From: Fischerella sp. PCC 9431
Lineage (GTDB): Bacteria; Cyanobacteriota; Cyanobacteriia; Cyanobacteriales; Nostocaceae
Reading direction: 5' to 3'
DNA length: 64,000 nucleotides
NCBI RefSeq assembly: GCF_000447295.1
Contig: NZ_KE650771.1
Coordinates: 753,151 to 817,150 of the forward strand
Each line of letters starts with the position of its first letter. The stretch's first letter is position 1. Below are positions 46,523 through 56,400 of the stretch, piece by piece. The notes below the pieces were generated by a model. The model was not told where the DNA came from, did not search any database, and saw only the letters and a program-made list of their open reading frames with translations. The translations under genes were made by a program, and so were the position numbers.

Positions 46523-47329
46523 TTATTCTTGAGGACGGAATAGATGAGTATGTTCAGGATGATATAAGCGCGATCGCCCAATAGTTTGTTTAAGTGCAGG
46601 GCTAATTACATAAAGTGTGGTACGGGTTAAATTTTCTTGATGAGTACAATCAGCCATTTTGTCAAGAGGAACCACCAAAATTTTTTCATCAGACCAGCCT
46701 AGACGATAACAGATAGCCACAGACGTATCAGGTGGGTAATGTTCTAATAACTTAGCTTGGGCTGCTTCGATATGACGCGCACTTAGGTAAAGACACAAAC
46801 TAGCTTGATGTGCAGCTAAAGAAGTTAATTCTTCTTTTGCAGGAACCTCTGTGCGTCCGCTAATCCGTGTCAGGATGATTGTTTGCACCAAACCAGGAAC
46901 CGTGAGTTCTACTTTTAATTTCGCCGCAGCAACCTGAAAAGCACTGATACCAGGTACAACTTCAAAAGGGATTTCTGCTTCAGCTAAAAGCTGCATTTGT
47001 TCTTGGATCGCACTATAGAGACTAGGATCACCAGAATGAAGACGGACAACAGATTGGTGCGATCGCACTCGTTCTATCATCAGTGGCAAAATCTCTTCTA
47101 GAGTTTTGTTCGCAGTTGGAATAATTTCTGCATCTTGGCGACAAAATTGCAAAATTTGTTGAGGCACTAAGGAATCAGCAAATAAAATGACATCGGCAGC
47201 CATCAAGATTTTTTGCGCTTTAATAGTTAATAGATCAGGATCTCCAGGCCCTGCTCCGACAATATACACACATGGATTTAATATAAAAACGTTGTCTTTG
47301 TGACTATAAAATGCGGATTTATTACGCAT
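46523..47329 (-). CDS. cobM: Precorrin-4 C11-methyltransferase
   Basis: A 268-residue SAM-dependent methyltransferase of the cobalamin pathway. The family N-terminus V-Y-I-V-G-A-G-P-G-D-P-D-L-L-T is complete, and V-R-L-H-S-G-D-P-S-L-Y-S and E-V-V-P-G-I-S-A-F identify CobM/CbiF among the corrin methyltransferases. The first 15 residues are not conserved, so a later start is possible. It acts on precorrin-4 or the cobalt analogue. No other cob genes are adjacent. Confidence 0.92.
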   Translation of the reverse strand: MRNKSAFYSHKDNVFILNPCVYIVGAGPGDPDLLTIKAQKILMAADVILFADSLVPQQILQFCRQDAEIIPTANKTLEEILPLMIERVRSHQSVVRLHSGDPSLYSAIQEQMQLLAEAEIPFEVVPGISAFQVAAAKLKVELTVPGLVQTIILTRISGRTEVPAKEELTSLAAHQASLCLYLSARHIEAAQAKLLEHYPPDTSVAICYRLGWSDEKILVVPLDKMADCTHQENLTRTTLYVISPALKQTIGRSRLYHPEHTHLFRPQE

Positions 47330-47440
47330 AAATAATTAGATAAATAATAAAGAAAAAATTTTTTTTGAGATTTTCTCAGTATCTTTCCGGATCGACTCTC
47401 TCTATCTAGTAGAGATGAATGGTAGATGCACCCTGGTTAA

Positions 47441-47478
47441 GCCCTAGAGAAAACTCTGGGGCATTTTTTATTTTTTGG
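47441..47478 (+). terminator. Strong plus-strand terminator without an upstream plus-strand gene
   Basis: GCCCTAGAG-aaaa-CTCTGGGGC forms a 9-bp stem (one G-U) followed by ATTTTTTATTTTTT. Genes on both sides (cobM and lgt) are on the minus strand, and the nearest plus-strand gene ends 3.4 kb upstream, so it most likely ends a short untranslated RNA that begins around 47350-47410. Confidence 0.7.
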
Positions 47479-47482
47479 TCAT

Positions 47483-47540
47483 TATTCATTGGGCATTGGG
47501 CATTGGGCATTGGGCATTGGGCATTGGGTATTGGGCATTG
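47483..47540 (+). repeat. CATTGGG heptamer array
   Basis: Seven or so tandem copies of CATTGGG, one with T for C, between cobM and lgt. This is the classic cyanobacterial short tandemly repeated repetitive sequence; the complementary CCCAATG form is inserted in the copper ATPase gene. Confidence 0.9.
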
Positions 47541-47579
47541 GTTATTCTCCCTGCACCCTGCACCCTGCTCCAAATTTTT

Positions 47580-47615
47580 AATTTTTAATTTTTAATTTTT
47601 AATTGATAAGTCCCC
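47580..47615 (-). repeat. 36-bp dispersed repeat, inverted copy
   Basis: Perfect reverse complement of 17147-17182. Next to it lie CCCTGCA-type units (about 47549-47570) that resemble the CAGGG units beside the other copy, so the two loci share a composite repeat. Confidence 0.8.
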
Positions 47616-47629
47616 AATCCCCAATTCCC

Positions 47630-48490
47630 TTACTCCTGGGATGTCGAAGAAACCACATCTGGTAATCGACGTTTAGCGATATACAGCCAAGCTAAACCAC
47701 TCAATCCCAAAATAATGCCGATTAAACTTACCACTTGTGCGATTCGCAATGGCCCAAGCATTAAGCTATCAGTTCGCAAACCTTCAATCCACAGGCGTCC
47801 TAAGCTATAAGTCAACAAGTAAACCATAAATAACGTACCCGTTTTTAAACGTGGTTTACCCCGCAGACCTCTAAAAAACAATGTTATCAGTAAGGCAAAT
47901 ACCATTAAATCCCACAGTGATTCATACAGAAATGTGGGATGAAAATATTCAAAATTAGCCAAGTCTGGGGGACGACGTTCTGGAGGAATATAAAGCTTCC
48001 AGGGTAAATCGGTAGGCGCACCAAACGCTTCTGAATTGAAGAAATTTCCCCAACGTCCGATCGCTTGTCCTAAAATTAGCGAGGGAGCCACTAAGTCTGC
48101 CAATAACCAAAAAGACATCCGCTTGAGTTTGGCAAAGATTAAAGCTGCTAACAGACCTCCCAAAATCGCTCCATGAATAGCAATACCCCCTTGCCAAATG
48201 GCAATAATCCGCTCCGGATGTTGAGCGTATTCTGGCCATTCAAACAAAACATAATATAGTCTTGCTGCTGGAATTGCCCCAATCACTAACCAAATTGACA
48301 AGTCACTCAATAACTCTGGATTCACATTACGGCGTTTTGCTAAGTACTGCGAAAGAGTCACGCCAATTAAGACTGCTGAAGCAATTAACAAACCATACCA
48401 ACGAATAGTGATTGGCCCTAGTTTGACAAAAATCGGACCAGGAGATGTAAATAGAAACGCCAAAGGCAAAGCGGAAATATCCAATGCCAT
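47630..48490 (-). CDS. lgt: Prolipoprotein diacylglyceryl transferase
   Basis: A 286-residue multi-pass membrane enzyme that adds diacylglycerol to lipobox cysteines, the first step of lipoprotein maturation. The Lgt signature [13 protein letters not shown] is intact, as are [15 protein letters not shown] and the P-T-F-L-Y-E-S region. The start at 48490 (M-A-L-D-I-S) is chosen because the longer frame to 48589 adds 33 unrelated residues. Substrates here would include the adaptor at 3.9 kb and the binding protein at 18.5 kb. Confidence 0.94.
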   Translation of the reverse strand: MALDISALPLAFLFTSPGPIFVKLGPITIRWYGLLIASAVLIGVTLSQYLAKRRNVNPELLSDLSIWLVIGAIPAARLYYVLFEWPEYAQHPERIIAIWQGGIAIHGAILGGLLAALIFAKLKRMSFWLLADLVAPSLILGQAIGRWGNFFNSEAFGAPTDLPWKLYIPPERRPPDLANFEYFHPTFLYESLWDLMVFALLITLFFRGLRGKPRLKTGTLFMVYLLTYSLGRLWIEGLRTDSLMLGPLRIAQVVSLIGIILGLSGLAWLYIAKRRLPDVVSSTSQE

Positions 48491-48885
48491 GCGGAAGTAC
48501 CTAAAAAACTTGGAATTTAAAGTATTGAGTTTTAAAGTGTTAGTAGTTGGTGGATATTGGTAAGAAGTTATGTAGATAGTGGTCAACAAGCATAACTACT
48601 AACTACTAACTATTAGCTACTAACTACTAAAACTACAGCTTAGATTCTAAGTCTTATTAGCTCCATCAGAGAGGAAAAAACATTTTCCCAATTTTGGGTT
48701 ATGGCTTCGGCATGATTCAATAATATTGAGGTTTTGGTAGTCAGGCTGCTTGCAATTTATCTATGTAGTGATAGTTCGAGTAGTGCGATCGCATAAAATC
48801 TCTAGCAAAAATGAAAATTACCTCTATTACTAGTAATCTGTGATTAGATATAATCACCTAAACAACTGTGAGGCATCGTTAAATT
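48491..48885. other. Divergent promoter region, lgt / coaD
   Basis: ACTAACT-type heptamers at about 48590-48640. The remainder should contain the divergent promoters. A TATAAT-like box at about 48847-48852 could serve coaD. Confidence 0.4.
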
Positions 48886-49401
48886 GTGATTGCCATTTAT
48901 CCAGGAAGTTTCGACCCCATTACCTTGGGACACCTAGATATCATTCAGCGTGGTAGTCGGCTATTTACGAAGGTGATTGTTGCTGTATTGCGAAATCCTA
49001 ATAAGACACCACTGTTTAGTGTACAAAAAAGGCTGGAACTGATTCGTGATTCTGTCAAGCATTTACCCAATGTGGAAGCTGATGCTTTTGATGGTTTGAC
49101 AGTCAAGTATGCTCACATGCGGGAAGCTGCTGTTTTGCTGCGGGGTCTAAGAGCAATTTCAGACTTTGAAATTGAGTTACAGATGGCTCATATTAATAAA
49201 ACTCTTTCCGTAGATATAGAAACTGTTTTTTTAGCAACCTCAAATGAATATAGTTTTTTAAGTAGTAGTGTGGTAAAAGAGATTGCAAGATTTGGTGGCT
49301 CTGTTGATCATCTTGTTCCCCCGCACGTTGCTCTGGATATTTACCAATGCTACGCCCAAAACCATCCCGTATCGAACCAAGTCAAGACTCAAGCAATTTA
49401 G
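48886..49401 (+). CDS. coaD: Phosphopantetheine adenylyltransferase
   Basis: A 171-residue enzyme that joins 4'-phosphopantetheine and ATP to dephospho-CoA. The nucleotidyltransferase T/H-x-G-H motif is seen in [10 protein letters not shown] near the N-terminus, and [10 protein letters not shown] and the C-terminal [10 protein letters not shown] are typical. It starts with GTG. Its 3' end overlaps the next gene by 55 bases in another frame. Confidence 0.95.
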   Translation: MIAIYPGSFDPITLGHLDIIQRGSRLFTKVIVAVLRNPNKTPLFSVQKRLELIRDSVKHLPNVEADAFDGLTVKYAHMREAAVLLRGLRAISDFEIELQMAHINKTLSVDIETVFLATSNEYSFLSSSVVKEIARFGGSVDHLVPPHVALDIYQCYAQNHPVSNQVKTQAI

Positions 49402-50039
49402 CCCGGCCAGAATTCAGCGATGGAGTACTTGAAGAAGCTATGCGAACGGGAAGCATAGATATTCAAATGGAACTCAATCGTTTGGAAGAAATGATTCTCG
49501 CTAGCTTTCACATTCCACTGACGCGACGAACGTTAGTAGATGAAGAAAAGCTGCTGGATCAGCTTGATTTTATCCGAGTGTGCTTGCCAACTGCTTTTTC
49601 TGAAGCAACAGATATGTTGCAACAAAAAGAAGAAATCTTGTTGCAAGCAGAAGAGTATGGACAGCAAATAGTAGAAGCCGCACAAGCTAAAAGAGCGCAA
49701 ATATTAGATGACAGCGACATTCTCAGACAAGCAGAACGGGAAGCCGCAGAACTACGGCAGAAAGTGCAACAAGAATGTGATGCTATGTTGCAAGATACTC
49801 TTGAAGAAATTGACCGTAAGCGCCGCCAATGTCAACAAGAATTGGAAGAAATGCGACGAAGTGCGATCGCAGAAGCTGAAGCCATTGAACAAGGTGCAGA
49901 TGACTATGCTGATAGCGTTCTAGAAAATATTCAAGAACAACTTCACGAAATGTTACAAATTGTTCACAAAGGTAGAGAACAATTGCAACCAAACTTACCA
50001 CCAGCACGAAATCCCCAATTCCCGAAGAATGGGTCATGA
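49347..50039 (+). CDS. Coiled-coil protein, DivIVA/ATPase-b-like, unknown
   Basis: A 230-residue protein. After about 60 variable residues it has a conserved-looking block ([17 protein letters not shown]), then a long Gln/Glu/Ala coiled coil (about residues 90-215). The pattern [14 protein letters not shown] resembles the DivIVA-like or ATP-synthase-b-like proteins found beside coaD in other cyanobacteria. It starts inside coaD, so translation is probably coupled; a later in-frame ATG at 49440 would remove the overlap. Function unknown. Confidence 0.75.
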   Translation: MLRPKPSRIEPSQDSSNLARPEFSDGVLEEAMRTGSIDIQMELNRLEEMILASFHIPLTRRTLVDEEKLLDQLDFIRVCLPTAFSEATDMLQQKEEILLQAEEYGQQIVEAAQAKRAQILDDSDILRQAEREAAELRQKVQQECDAMLQDTLEEIDRKRRQCQQELEEMRRSAIAEAEAIEQGADDYADSVLENIQEQLHEMLQIVHKGREQLQPNLPPARNPQFPKNGS

Positions 50040-50082
50040 AGAAGGTAGAAGGATGTAAGATTTCACCCTTCATCCTTCTGTC

Positions 50083-50895
50083 TTAAAATATTCGATGTTG
50101 CAAACTAGGCATTTGGCGGCGGACTTGTTCTAGCCGTGATGGTTTAATTTCGGCGATCGCAACTCCTGGTTTTTCTCCGGCATCAGCTAAAATCACTCCC
50201 CAGGGGTCGATAATCATTGCATGACCATGAGTTTGACGACGATCATAGTTGAGTCCAGTTTGGGCTGGAGCGATAATATAACTGGTATTTTCAATAGCAC
50301 GGGCTTGCAGTAGCACCTGCCAATGATCTTTACCTGTAAAAGCAGTAAAAGCCGCAGGCACAAATATCACATCTACTCCCTTGGATGACATGTGGCGATA
50401 AAGTTCGGGAAAACGAACGTCATAACAAACAGAAAGTCCGATATTACCTAGTAGTTCATCAGCATAAACAGAGGGTAGTTGTGTACCAGCCATGACTGTG
50501 CTGGATTCTCTGTAAGTATTTCCATCAGGAACATTGACATCAAATAGATGTACTTTTTGATAACGCAATAATTCTTGGGCGTTGCGGTCAACAAGTAAGG
50601 CTGTGTTGTAAACTTTACCAGTGTCTTCTACAGGAATGGGAAAGCCCCCACCTAAAATGGTAATTTGATAGCGCTGCGCCATCGTTTTGAGAAATGTTTC
50701 TGTTTTTTGGGCGATCGCATCAGCTTGAGCGAGTTTGTCCTTCTCTTCTCCCATATAGGGAAAATTCTCAGGTAAACCTACTAATTCAGCACCCTGACGC
50801 ACTGCTAAATCAATTAATTCCTCTGCTTGTGCCAGGTTTTTTTCTAGATCAGACACACTGGTCATTTGAATAGCAGCAGCTAAATAAGATTTCAT
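50083..50895 (-). CDS. Carbon-nitrogen hydrolase (nitrilase superfamily, Nit1-like)
   Basis: A protein of about 270 residues with the nitrilase catalytic triad: Glu in V-G-L-P-E-N-F-P-Y-M-G, Lys in Y-Q-K-V-H-L-F-D-V, and Cys in S-V-C-Y-D-V-R-F-P-E-L-Y-R. The sequence around the Cys is closest to the Nit1/Nit2 branch, which repairs deaminated glutathione or acts as an omega-amidase. The start at 50895 (M-K-S-Y-L-A-A-A-I-Q) is preferred over 50907. Confidence 0.9.
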   Translation of the reverse strand: MKSYLAAAIQMTSVSDLEKNLAQAEELIDLAVRQGAELVGLPENFPYMGEEKDKLAQADAIAQKTETFLKTMAQRYQITILGGGFPIPVEDTGKVYNTALLVDRNAQELLRYQKVHLFDVNVPDGNTYRESSTVMAGTQLPSVYADELLGNIGLSVCYDVRFPELYRHMSSKGVDVIFVPAAFTAFTGKDHWQVLLQARAIENTSYIIAPAQTGLNYDRRQTHGHAMIIDPWGVILADAGEKPGVAIAEIKPSRLEQVRRQMPSLQHRIF

Positions 50896-51109
50896 AAGAT
50901 TTAACAAGAAATTAAAAGTTAATGGTCAATGGTCAATGGTCAATAGTAGAGACGCGATTATACTCTTACCTTGAAGCCGCTCTGACGAGCGTCTACGCGT
51001 CTGTACAAGGGTCAAGGGTCTAGTGAAGTTCTAAATAAAAAATATCCCCATGTTCTTTATTTATAAACATGGGGAGTAAAAAATTATAAACTTAAAAACC
51101 GAAACAAAC

Positions 51110-52996
51110 CTAGAGAATAGGTGTAAATTGAGGTTTTTCGGGGACAACAGTATACTCAGCTACTATTTGACGGAATTGTTCGCCGTCGATAGTTTCTTTC
51201 TCGATCAGCAGATCGACTAAACGATCCATGAGAGTGCGGTTGTCACGCATAATCTTCTTGGCGTTGTGATAACACTCTTCAACAATGGCGCGGACTTGAG
51301 AGTCGATTCGAGATGCGATCGCTTCCGAATATTCAGAACGAGTCATCCAGTCCCGACCTAAAAATACTTCTCCGGTCTGACTTTCTAAGGAAAGGGGGCC
51401 TAAATCAGACATCCCGAAACGTGTTACCATTTGCCGGGCCATGTTGCTCACTTGTTGCAGGTCATTTCCGGCACCAGTGGTAATTTCATCTCGACCAAAA
51501 ATCACATCTTCCGCAGCACGACCACCCAAAGCGCCTGTAATTCTAGCTTTGATTTGAGAACGAGTAATCAAACCCATCTCTTCGGAGGGAGTAAACCAGG
51601 TCAAACCCTGTGCTTGCCCTCGTGGAATCAAAGTAACTTTTTGTACTGGATCATGGTCTTTGAGGACAGTTCCCACCAAAGCGTGGCCAATTTCATGGTA
51701 GGCAATTAAACGCTTGCTCTTACTATCTACCAGGGGTGTACCTTCCATACCAGCAACCACCCGATCCACAGCATCATCAATTTCTGTGAGGGTGATGCCT
51801 TCTTTGCGACGTCTGGCGGTGAGAATTGCAGCTTCGTTGAGGAGGTTAGCTAAATCAGCTCCGGTGAATCCAGGAGTACGACGTGCGATCGCATCTAAGG
51901 AAACACTAGGATCTAGTTTCTTGTTACGGGCGTGAACTTTTAAAATTTCTAAACGCCCTTTGATATCAGGTGCATCGACAGTTACTTGTCTGTCAAAACG
52001 TCCGGGACGTAATAATGCCGCGTCTAATACATCAGGACGGTTGGTAGCAGCAATAATAATGATACCAGTGTTACCTTCAAAACCATCCATCTCGGTCAGT
52101 AGTTGGTTGAGGGTTTGTTCCCGTTCATCGTTACCACCGCCAATTCCAGCACCCCGTTGTCTACCTACCGCATCGATTTCATCGATAAATATGATACATG
52201 GAGCGTTGTCTTTGGCTTTTTTGAACAGGTCACGGACACGAGACGCACCCACACCTACAAACATCTCGACAAATTCTGAACCAGAGATACTGAAGAAGGG
52301 AACCCCTGCTTCTCCAGCGATCGCTTTTGCCAATAAAGTCTTACCAGTTCCTGGAGGACCTACCAGCAGCACTCCCTTGGGAATACGAGCGCCGACAGCA
52401 GTAAACTTCTCTGGCTGTTTGAGGAAGGTGACAACTTCTTGGAGTTCTTCTTTTGCTTCTTCAATTCCTGCAACATCGTCGAATTTAACTCCAGTTTTGG
52501 CCTCCATTTGAAAACGAGCTTTAGATTTGCCAAAGCTCATTGCTTGACCAGGACCACCAGGCAAGTTGCTGGAGCGACGGAACAAAAAGAACAATCCGGT
52601 AATCAACAATATTGGGAAAATAAGATTTCCTAAAAGTCCCCAGATAGCACCGTCATTACGCATCGGGTGGGCATCAAAACTCACTCCTTTATCTTTGAGC
52701 TTGGTAATTAGCTCAGGAGCGTTAATAGGCAGATCGACCCGTACCCGTTGAACACGGTTATCGAGATCCGGATCTACAGCTTCCACAATTGCTGTTCTGC
52801 CGCCTTCATAAAAATCTACATTTGTGACGCGATTCGCGTCTAAATATTCTAGAAAGCGACCGTAGGTCATACGTGTACTGGCTGTATTTCTACCCATATC
52901 CGCAGGAGCACCAGCAAATGCACCCTGCCAGAAGAAAAAGCCAATTACCAAAGCTGGCAATGTCCAGAGAACTAGGACTCTCCAGGAGAATTTCAT
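51110..52996 (-). CDS. ftsH: ATP-dependent zinc metalloprotease FtsH
   Basis: A 628-residue membrane AAA+ protease. Two N-terminal membrane helices (about 8-25 and 118-140) flank a lumenal or periplasmic domain. Walker A G-P-P-G-T-G-K-T is at 213-220, Walker B I-I-F-I-D-E at 268-273, and the zinc site H-E-I-G-H at 434-438. In cyanobacteria FtsH hexamers degrade damaged photosystem II D1 and other membrane proteins; the paralogue (FtsH1-4) cannot be assigned with certainty. The gene is monocistronic. Confidence 0.96.
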   Translation of the reverse strand: MKFSWRVLVLWTLPALVIGFFFWQGAFAGAPADMGRNTASTRMTYGRFLEYLDANRVTNVDFYEGGRTAIVEAVDPDLDNRVQRVRVDLPINAPELITKLKDKGVSFDAHPMRNDGAIWGLLGNLIFPILLITGLFFLFRRSSNLPGGPGQAMSFGKSKARFQMEAKTGVKFDDVAGIEEAKEELQEVVTFLKQPEKFTAVGARIPKGVLLVGPPGTGKTLLAKAIAGEAGVPFFSISGSEFVEMFVGVGASRVRDLFKKAKDNAPCIIFIDEIDAVGRQRGAGIGGGNDEREQTLNQLLTEMDGFEGNTGIIIIAATNRPDVLDAALLRPGRFDRQVTVDAPDIKGRLEILKVHARNKKLDPSVSLDAIARRTPGFTGADLANLLNEAAILTARRRKEGITLTEIDDAVDRVVAGMEGTPLVDSKSKRLIAYHEIGHALVGTVLKDHDPVQKVTLIPRGQAQGLTWFTPSEEMGLITRSQIKARITGALGGRAAEDVIFGRDEITTGAGNDLQQVSNMARQMVTRFGMSDLGPLSLESQTGEVFLGRDWMTRSEYSEAIASRIDSQVRAIVEECYHNAKKIMRDNRTLMDRLVDLLIEKETIDGEQFRQIVAEYTVVPEKPQFTPIL

Positions 52997-53716
52997 CTTG
53001 TTTTGCCTCTAGATGCCGATATACAACTAATTAGCGATGTGATTTCCACGATATCGCTAGGAAACGGATATTTATAAATCCATTTTGTTTTATCAGTTAT
53101 CAGTTAGTCAGTGAGCAGCTATCAATTATCAGCTTTTTTCCTTTGGGTTCTGTGTACCCATCCAGGAATTGGATAATTGTTTACTGTCCAATGTGGAATG
53201 ATTCGAGCGTGATGGCATAGCCATGACGTCAAAAAGAATCTTAATTAAATTTAACTTAATTTTAATACAAAGCATTAAAAAAGGAAGTGAGAAACTCGCC
53301 ATATCCACTTCATATAGGAAAAAACTGTAGGGAAATTAAGAAAAATTTGTTGATTGAGCTGTCGGGCCGATAACTTAGATAACAATAATTGTGAGCAAAC
53401 ATTTTATTCAAATCTTCTCCCCTTGCAGGAGTGCAGCAAATTCATACCAACAGCTTTGACAGCCATGATTTACTTCCTACACCTGCAAATGATGAAAATT
53501 TCTACTTCTCAAGAGGGTTTTCTTTTTGCTTTTTATCCCCTTACTTATGACATCAGTCATACTGTAGATCCTTACTGTAGTCAGGGTGAGAATTGTTACC
53601 TTTGTCATGACTATATGACTGTATGAATCTCTATTATTTCTATATATGAGACATCAAGCATGATCACGGTTTGATTTGCTCAACCCAAAATGACTAACAA
53701 TAAAAGGAATCTTGTC
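52997..53716. other. Gene-free region upstream of ftsH
   Basis: No supported gene; a 90-codon frame from a TTG at 53354 is not credible. There are short TTATCAG repeats near 53090-53140 and a palindrome ATGGC-ata-GCCAT (about 53212-53224). The ftsH promoter (minus) lies at the left end. Confidence 0.4.
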
Positions 53717-53941
53717 ATGAAACGGATTATTGCTGGCGCACTCCTTGCCTTACCGTTAGCTGTTCTTGCTTTACCAACACAACAAGCATCAGCACTAGAA
53801 ATTAAACTCGGTGATTCTCATAATCACAGAAGGGAAGAAATCTCACGAGCTAGAGCCAAACATCGAGTCTATGTACCTGCACACTGGGAGAGAACAAATC
53901 GCGGTAGAAGATGGGTTCCTGCTCACTATGAATACAGATAA
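53717..53941 (+). CDS. Small exported basic protein with W-V-P-A-H motif
   Basis: A 74-residue protein with a clear signal peptide (M-K-R-I-I-A-G-A-L-L-A-L-P-L-A-V-L-A, cleavage likely after A-S-A). The mature part is rich in Arg and His and has two similar motifs, V-Y-V-P-A-H-W-E and R-W-V-P-A-H-Y-E, resembling the Y-V-P-G-H-W repeats of small periplasmic proteins. The start at 53717 has an AAGGA ribosome-binding site; 53690 is the alternative. Function unknown. Confidence 0.75.
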   Translation: MKRIIAGALLALPLAVLALPTQQASALEIKLGDSHNHRREEISRARAKHRVYVPAHWERTNRGRRWVPAHYEYR

Positions 53942-54057
53942 GGACGCTTAAAATTGCTTTAGTAAGCAATTTTGAGAACACATTAATTTGGTATAGATAG
54001 GCTTGGGACTGCCTTAAATTTCAGGGTCTCTATCACTTAATTTATATTTTCCTTCCT

Positions 54058-54555
54058 TTATTTTGCTTCTGTAACTTTCAAAGTATAAGGAAAATACTCA
54101 TCTCTTTTGTAGGAACCAACCCAAATTTTGTAGGTTCCAGGTAGCCACTCGCCAACTATACCGGGATTTTTACCATCAAAATCGTCATTACACCAAATAC
54201 CACCTGGACCACTGATAATCAAGGTTGTGTCTTCCGGACTATCTACTTGCAGCTTTAGGTAATCAAATTTTTTTCCTAACTCAAGTTGATGGTCTGGTTT
54301 TTGATCAATAAATCCTGTACATGCTCCTGTAGACGTTTCTTTTTTGGCGACAACCTGATTTCCTGGTAAGGAACCCCCACTCATCCCCCGAACCTCAAAA
54401 GGGTCTGGGAAAAACTTGGGGCTAATGCTAACATCACCAAATATGGGTGGTGGTGTTTCTTCAGCAAATGCTACCGTTTTTACTACCGATGCGATCGCAA
54501 TGTTGGCAATGATAAACGACACTTTTATTCCCAAATTTATTAATTTTCTTGGCAT
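54058..54555 (-). CDS. Exported protein, unknown
   Basis: About 165 residues from the in-frame ATG near 54555 (M-P-R-K-L-I-N-L-G). A hydrophobic signal segment (V-S-F-I-I-A-N-I-A-I-A-S-V-V) is followed by a secreted domain with the pattern S-G-P-G-G-I-W-C-N-D-D-F-D-G and L-P-G-T-Y-K-I-W-V-G-S, typical of small beta-rich PPC-like domains in exported proteins. The longer frame to 54618 is less likely. Function unknown. Confidence 0.7.
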   Translation of the reverse strand: MPRKLINLGIKVSFIIANIAIASVVKTVAFAEETPPPIFGDVSISPKFFPDPFEVRGMSGGSLPGNQVVAKKETSTGACTGFIDQKPDHQLELGKKFDYLKLQVDSPEDTTLIISGPGGIWCNDDFDGKNPGIVGEWLPGTYKIWVGSYKRDEYFPYTLKVTEAK

Positions 54556-54618
54556 TTTCATTAGATGATTGTCTAAATTTTTCTCAGTGTTATTAAGGAC
54601 ACTAATTTTACATACCAA

Positions 54619-55085
54619 GTTCCTAAAATGAGGGAAATTGCTCAGATATCAAAAATATAGACGATGAATAGCATCTTGATGTTCTGGTTTGTTATGGACA
54701 GTTTTTTGACTAGATAAGCTTTGAGACGTGCGATTGTGCGCCCCTAATACCTATATTCCCTTACTAGAAAATATTATTCATCTCCAAAAAATAGCTTTTT
54801 TAGGTAATCAAAAGTCAATGCTGTTCAGGATTGGGGATTGTAGATTCCAAATTCTGAATTCACAATTTCTTATAGACTCTTAACTTTGAGTAGCCATGAT
54901 CAACTCAGAACGATATTTGATTTCAATCTGATGAGTCATGAAGTGGGCGACGTGGCTTGCTTGGCGCAGGGTGTCGCCAATTTATGTGCTTGTTTCTGGT
55001 ATAGTGGCATTGGTTAGCTCTACCAAAAAGGCAAAAGCGAAAGCCCACGAGCTTCAGCCGTGGAAGCTTACTAAGGAGCCACAAA
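54619..55085. other. Gene-free region with an IS605-like hairpin
   Basis: No supported gene; the 69-codon frame at 54938 is not credible. A TATAGT box near 55000 may be the -10 of the DUF1838 gene. A hairpin at 55045-55063 is listed separately. Confidence 0.4.
55045..55063. mobile_element. IS200/IS605-like right-end hairpin remnant
   Basis: CCACG-a-GC-ttca-GC-CGTGG forms a bulged stem within AAAGCCCACGAGCTTCAGCC. Its form is like the transposon-end hairpins of IS605-type elements, which also form the 3' end of TnpB guide RNAs. No transposase gene remains, and it lies in the untranslated leader of the next gene. Confidence 0.3.
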
Positions 55086-55901
55086 ATGGTTGCTCAAATT
55101 CAAGAATTAGAAGCATCGCACTGGGTGAAAACTCGTTCGTCTCTTGATCCTGCCGAATCAAGCTTTTTAAGCTGGACAGGTAAAATATACGCTTTTGTTC
55201 CGGGTGAAAAACGCACACTCTTATTTAAAATGGTCGGCATGAGTGTGAGCCGATGCATTCCTACAGAAGTAGGTTGCTGGGATTTTACCTCTAGAGAATT
55301 GACTTATTACCTCAATCCTGAAACAGAAGAGATTTTGGATAAATGGGATAATCCTTGGACGGGGGAAACAGTTCCTGTTATGCACGTTGCAAATAACCCG
55401 GTGCAAGGTCATTTTAAAGGCAACTTTCCAGCACAGGTGGATGGTGAAAGTACAACTTTTGTATTTGATATATTTCCTACCTATCCTAATCCCTTAATAG
55501 AAGATGCTCAATTAGTTAAATATGCCCCTCAGACTACTTATCAAGCAGCAGAGTTATTTAAAATAACCGTACCCACCACAGATTTATTCAATTTGGAACT
55601 AACTTCAGTTTCTCAACTGAAATTAAGTTGGGATAGAATTGGTCAATGGCTACCCTGGATGAAAATGGGCGATCGCTCCGGTTATCTGATCTACAGTGCT
55701 TACGGTAGCAAAGTTCAAGGCTTAGATGGATTACCCCAACTGCTCAAAGATGAAATAAATACTCGCGTCCCTTTATACAAAAATGCTCCGAAATCCTTTT
55801 TGGATGTCGAAGACATGACTTCTTGGCTTTATTTCCAACAAAATTTTGCTGCTTATCTGGCTGGAGAAAGATTTCCCCTACCAGCCGCAGAAGAGGAGTG
55901 A
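55086..55901 (+). CDS. DUF1838-family protein
   Basis: A 271-residue protein matching DUF1838: W-V-K-T-R-S-S-L-D-P near the N-terminus, F-V-P-G-E-K-R-T-L-L-F-K, S-R-E-L-T-Y-Y-L-N-P-E-T, and G-R-W/W-L-P-W-M-K-M-G-D-R-S-G in the C-terminal half. It has no signal peptide or membrane helix. The family has no assigned activity. The start has a GGAG ribosome-binding site (AAGGAGCCACAAAATG). Confidence 0.85.
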   Translation: MVAQIQELEASHWVKTRSSLDPAESSFLSWTGKIYAFVPGEKRTLLFKMVGMSVSRCIPTEVGCWDFTSRELTYYLNPETEEILDKWDNPWTGETVPVMHVANNPVQGHFKGNFPAQVDGESTTFVFDIFPTYPNPLIEDAQLVKYAPQTTYQAAELFKITVPTTDLFNLELTSVSQLKLSWDRIGQWLPWMKMGDRSGYLIYSAYGSKVQGLDGLPQLLKDEINTRVPLYKNAPKSFLDVEDMTSWLYFQQNFAAYLAGERFPLPAAEEE

Positions 55902-55983
55902 CAACTGTTTACAGATTTTACAGATTACAGAATTTATTGCAGGCGCACGGTTAAGATGTGCGCCTGCATAGTAATTTCTTAAA

Positions 55984-56400
55984 TTACTGCCTTTTTCCAT
56001 TGGTGAGGACATTAATAGCCCCACCCGCAGCTGCGCCATCAACTGCATCACCAAGAACATGTCTGGTATTACCGCGTAGGATTGTACCTGTTACTGCACC
56101 CGCAGCTGCACCAACTCCCACGTCTTGCACCACATTACGCTTCTGACGGTTTTGGTACTGGCGTCGTGTACCATGAACAGCGTTGACAGCAGCGCCGGCC
56201 GCCGCACCCTTGACAGCATTGTTTACTACAGAACCACGTCCTCTAACAGCACCACTTACTACACCAGCACCGGCTCCAATACCGAGATCTTGTAGTATGT
56301 ATTCATCAGCAGACGCAGGTTTAGCAGGAACAAAGCTAGCACCAACTAAACTTGTGGCTAGTAAACCGGGTAAAAATGCGCGTTTAAAAATCTTGTTCAT
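55984..56400 (-). CDS. Glycine-zipper exported protein
   Basis: A 138-residue protein with a signal peptide (F-L-P-G-L-L-A-T-S-L-V-G-A-S-F-V, A-S-A cleavage). Repeated G-A-G-A-G, G-A-A-A-G-A-A and G-V-G-A-A-A-G stretches are separated by Arg/Asn-rich segments, a glycine-zipper pattern seen in outer-membrane or periplasmic proteins. At least three similar modules are visible. Function unknown. Confidence 0.78.
   Translation of the reverse strand: MNKIFKRAFLPGLLATSLVGASFVPAKPASADEYILQDLGIGAGAGVVSGAVRGRGSVVNNAVKGAAAGAAVNAVHGTRRQYQNRQKRNVVQDVGVGAAAGAVTGTILRGNTRHVLGDAVDGAAAGGAINVLTNGKRQ

Noticed and set aside
47483-47540. CATTGGG array as a CRISPR array
   Set aside because: The units are contiguous heptamers with no spacers, a known class of cyanobacterial tandem repeat.
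51431-52751. Several plus-strand frames opposite ftsH
   Set aside because: Antisense shadows; the minus-strand frame has a complete set of FtsH motifs.
53354-53626. 90-codon frame starting with TTG
   Set aside because: Non-ATG start, no ribosome-binding site, atypical composition and no domain.
54938-55147. 69-codon frame overlapping the DUF1838 start
   Set aside because: It overlaps a well-supported gene and covers an IS605-like hairpin. No family support.
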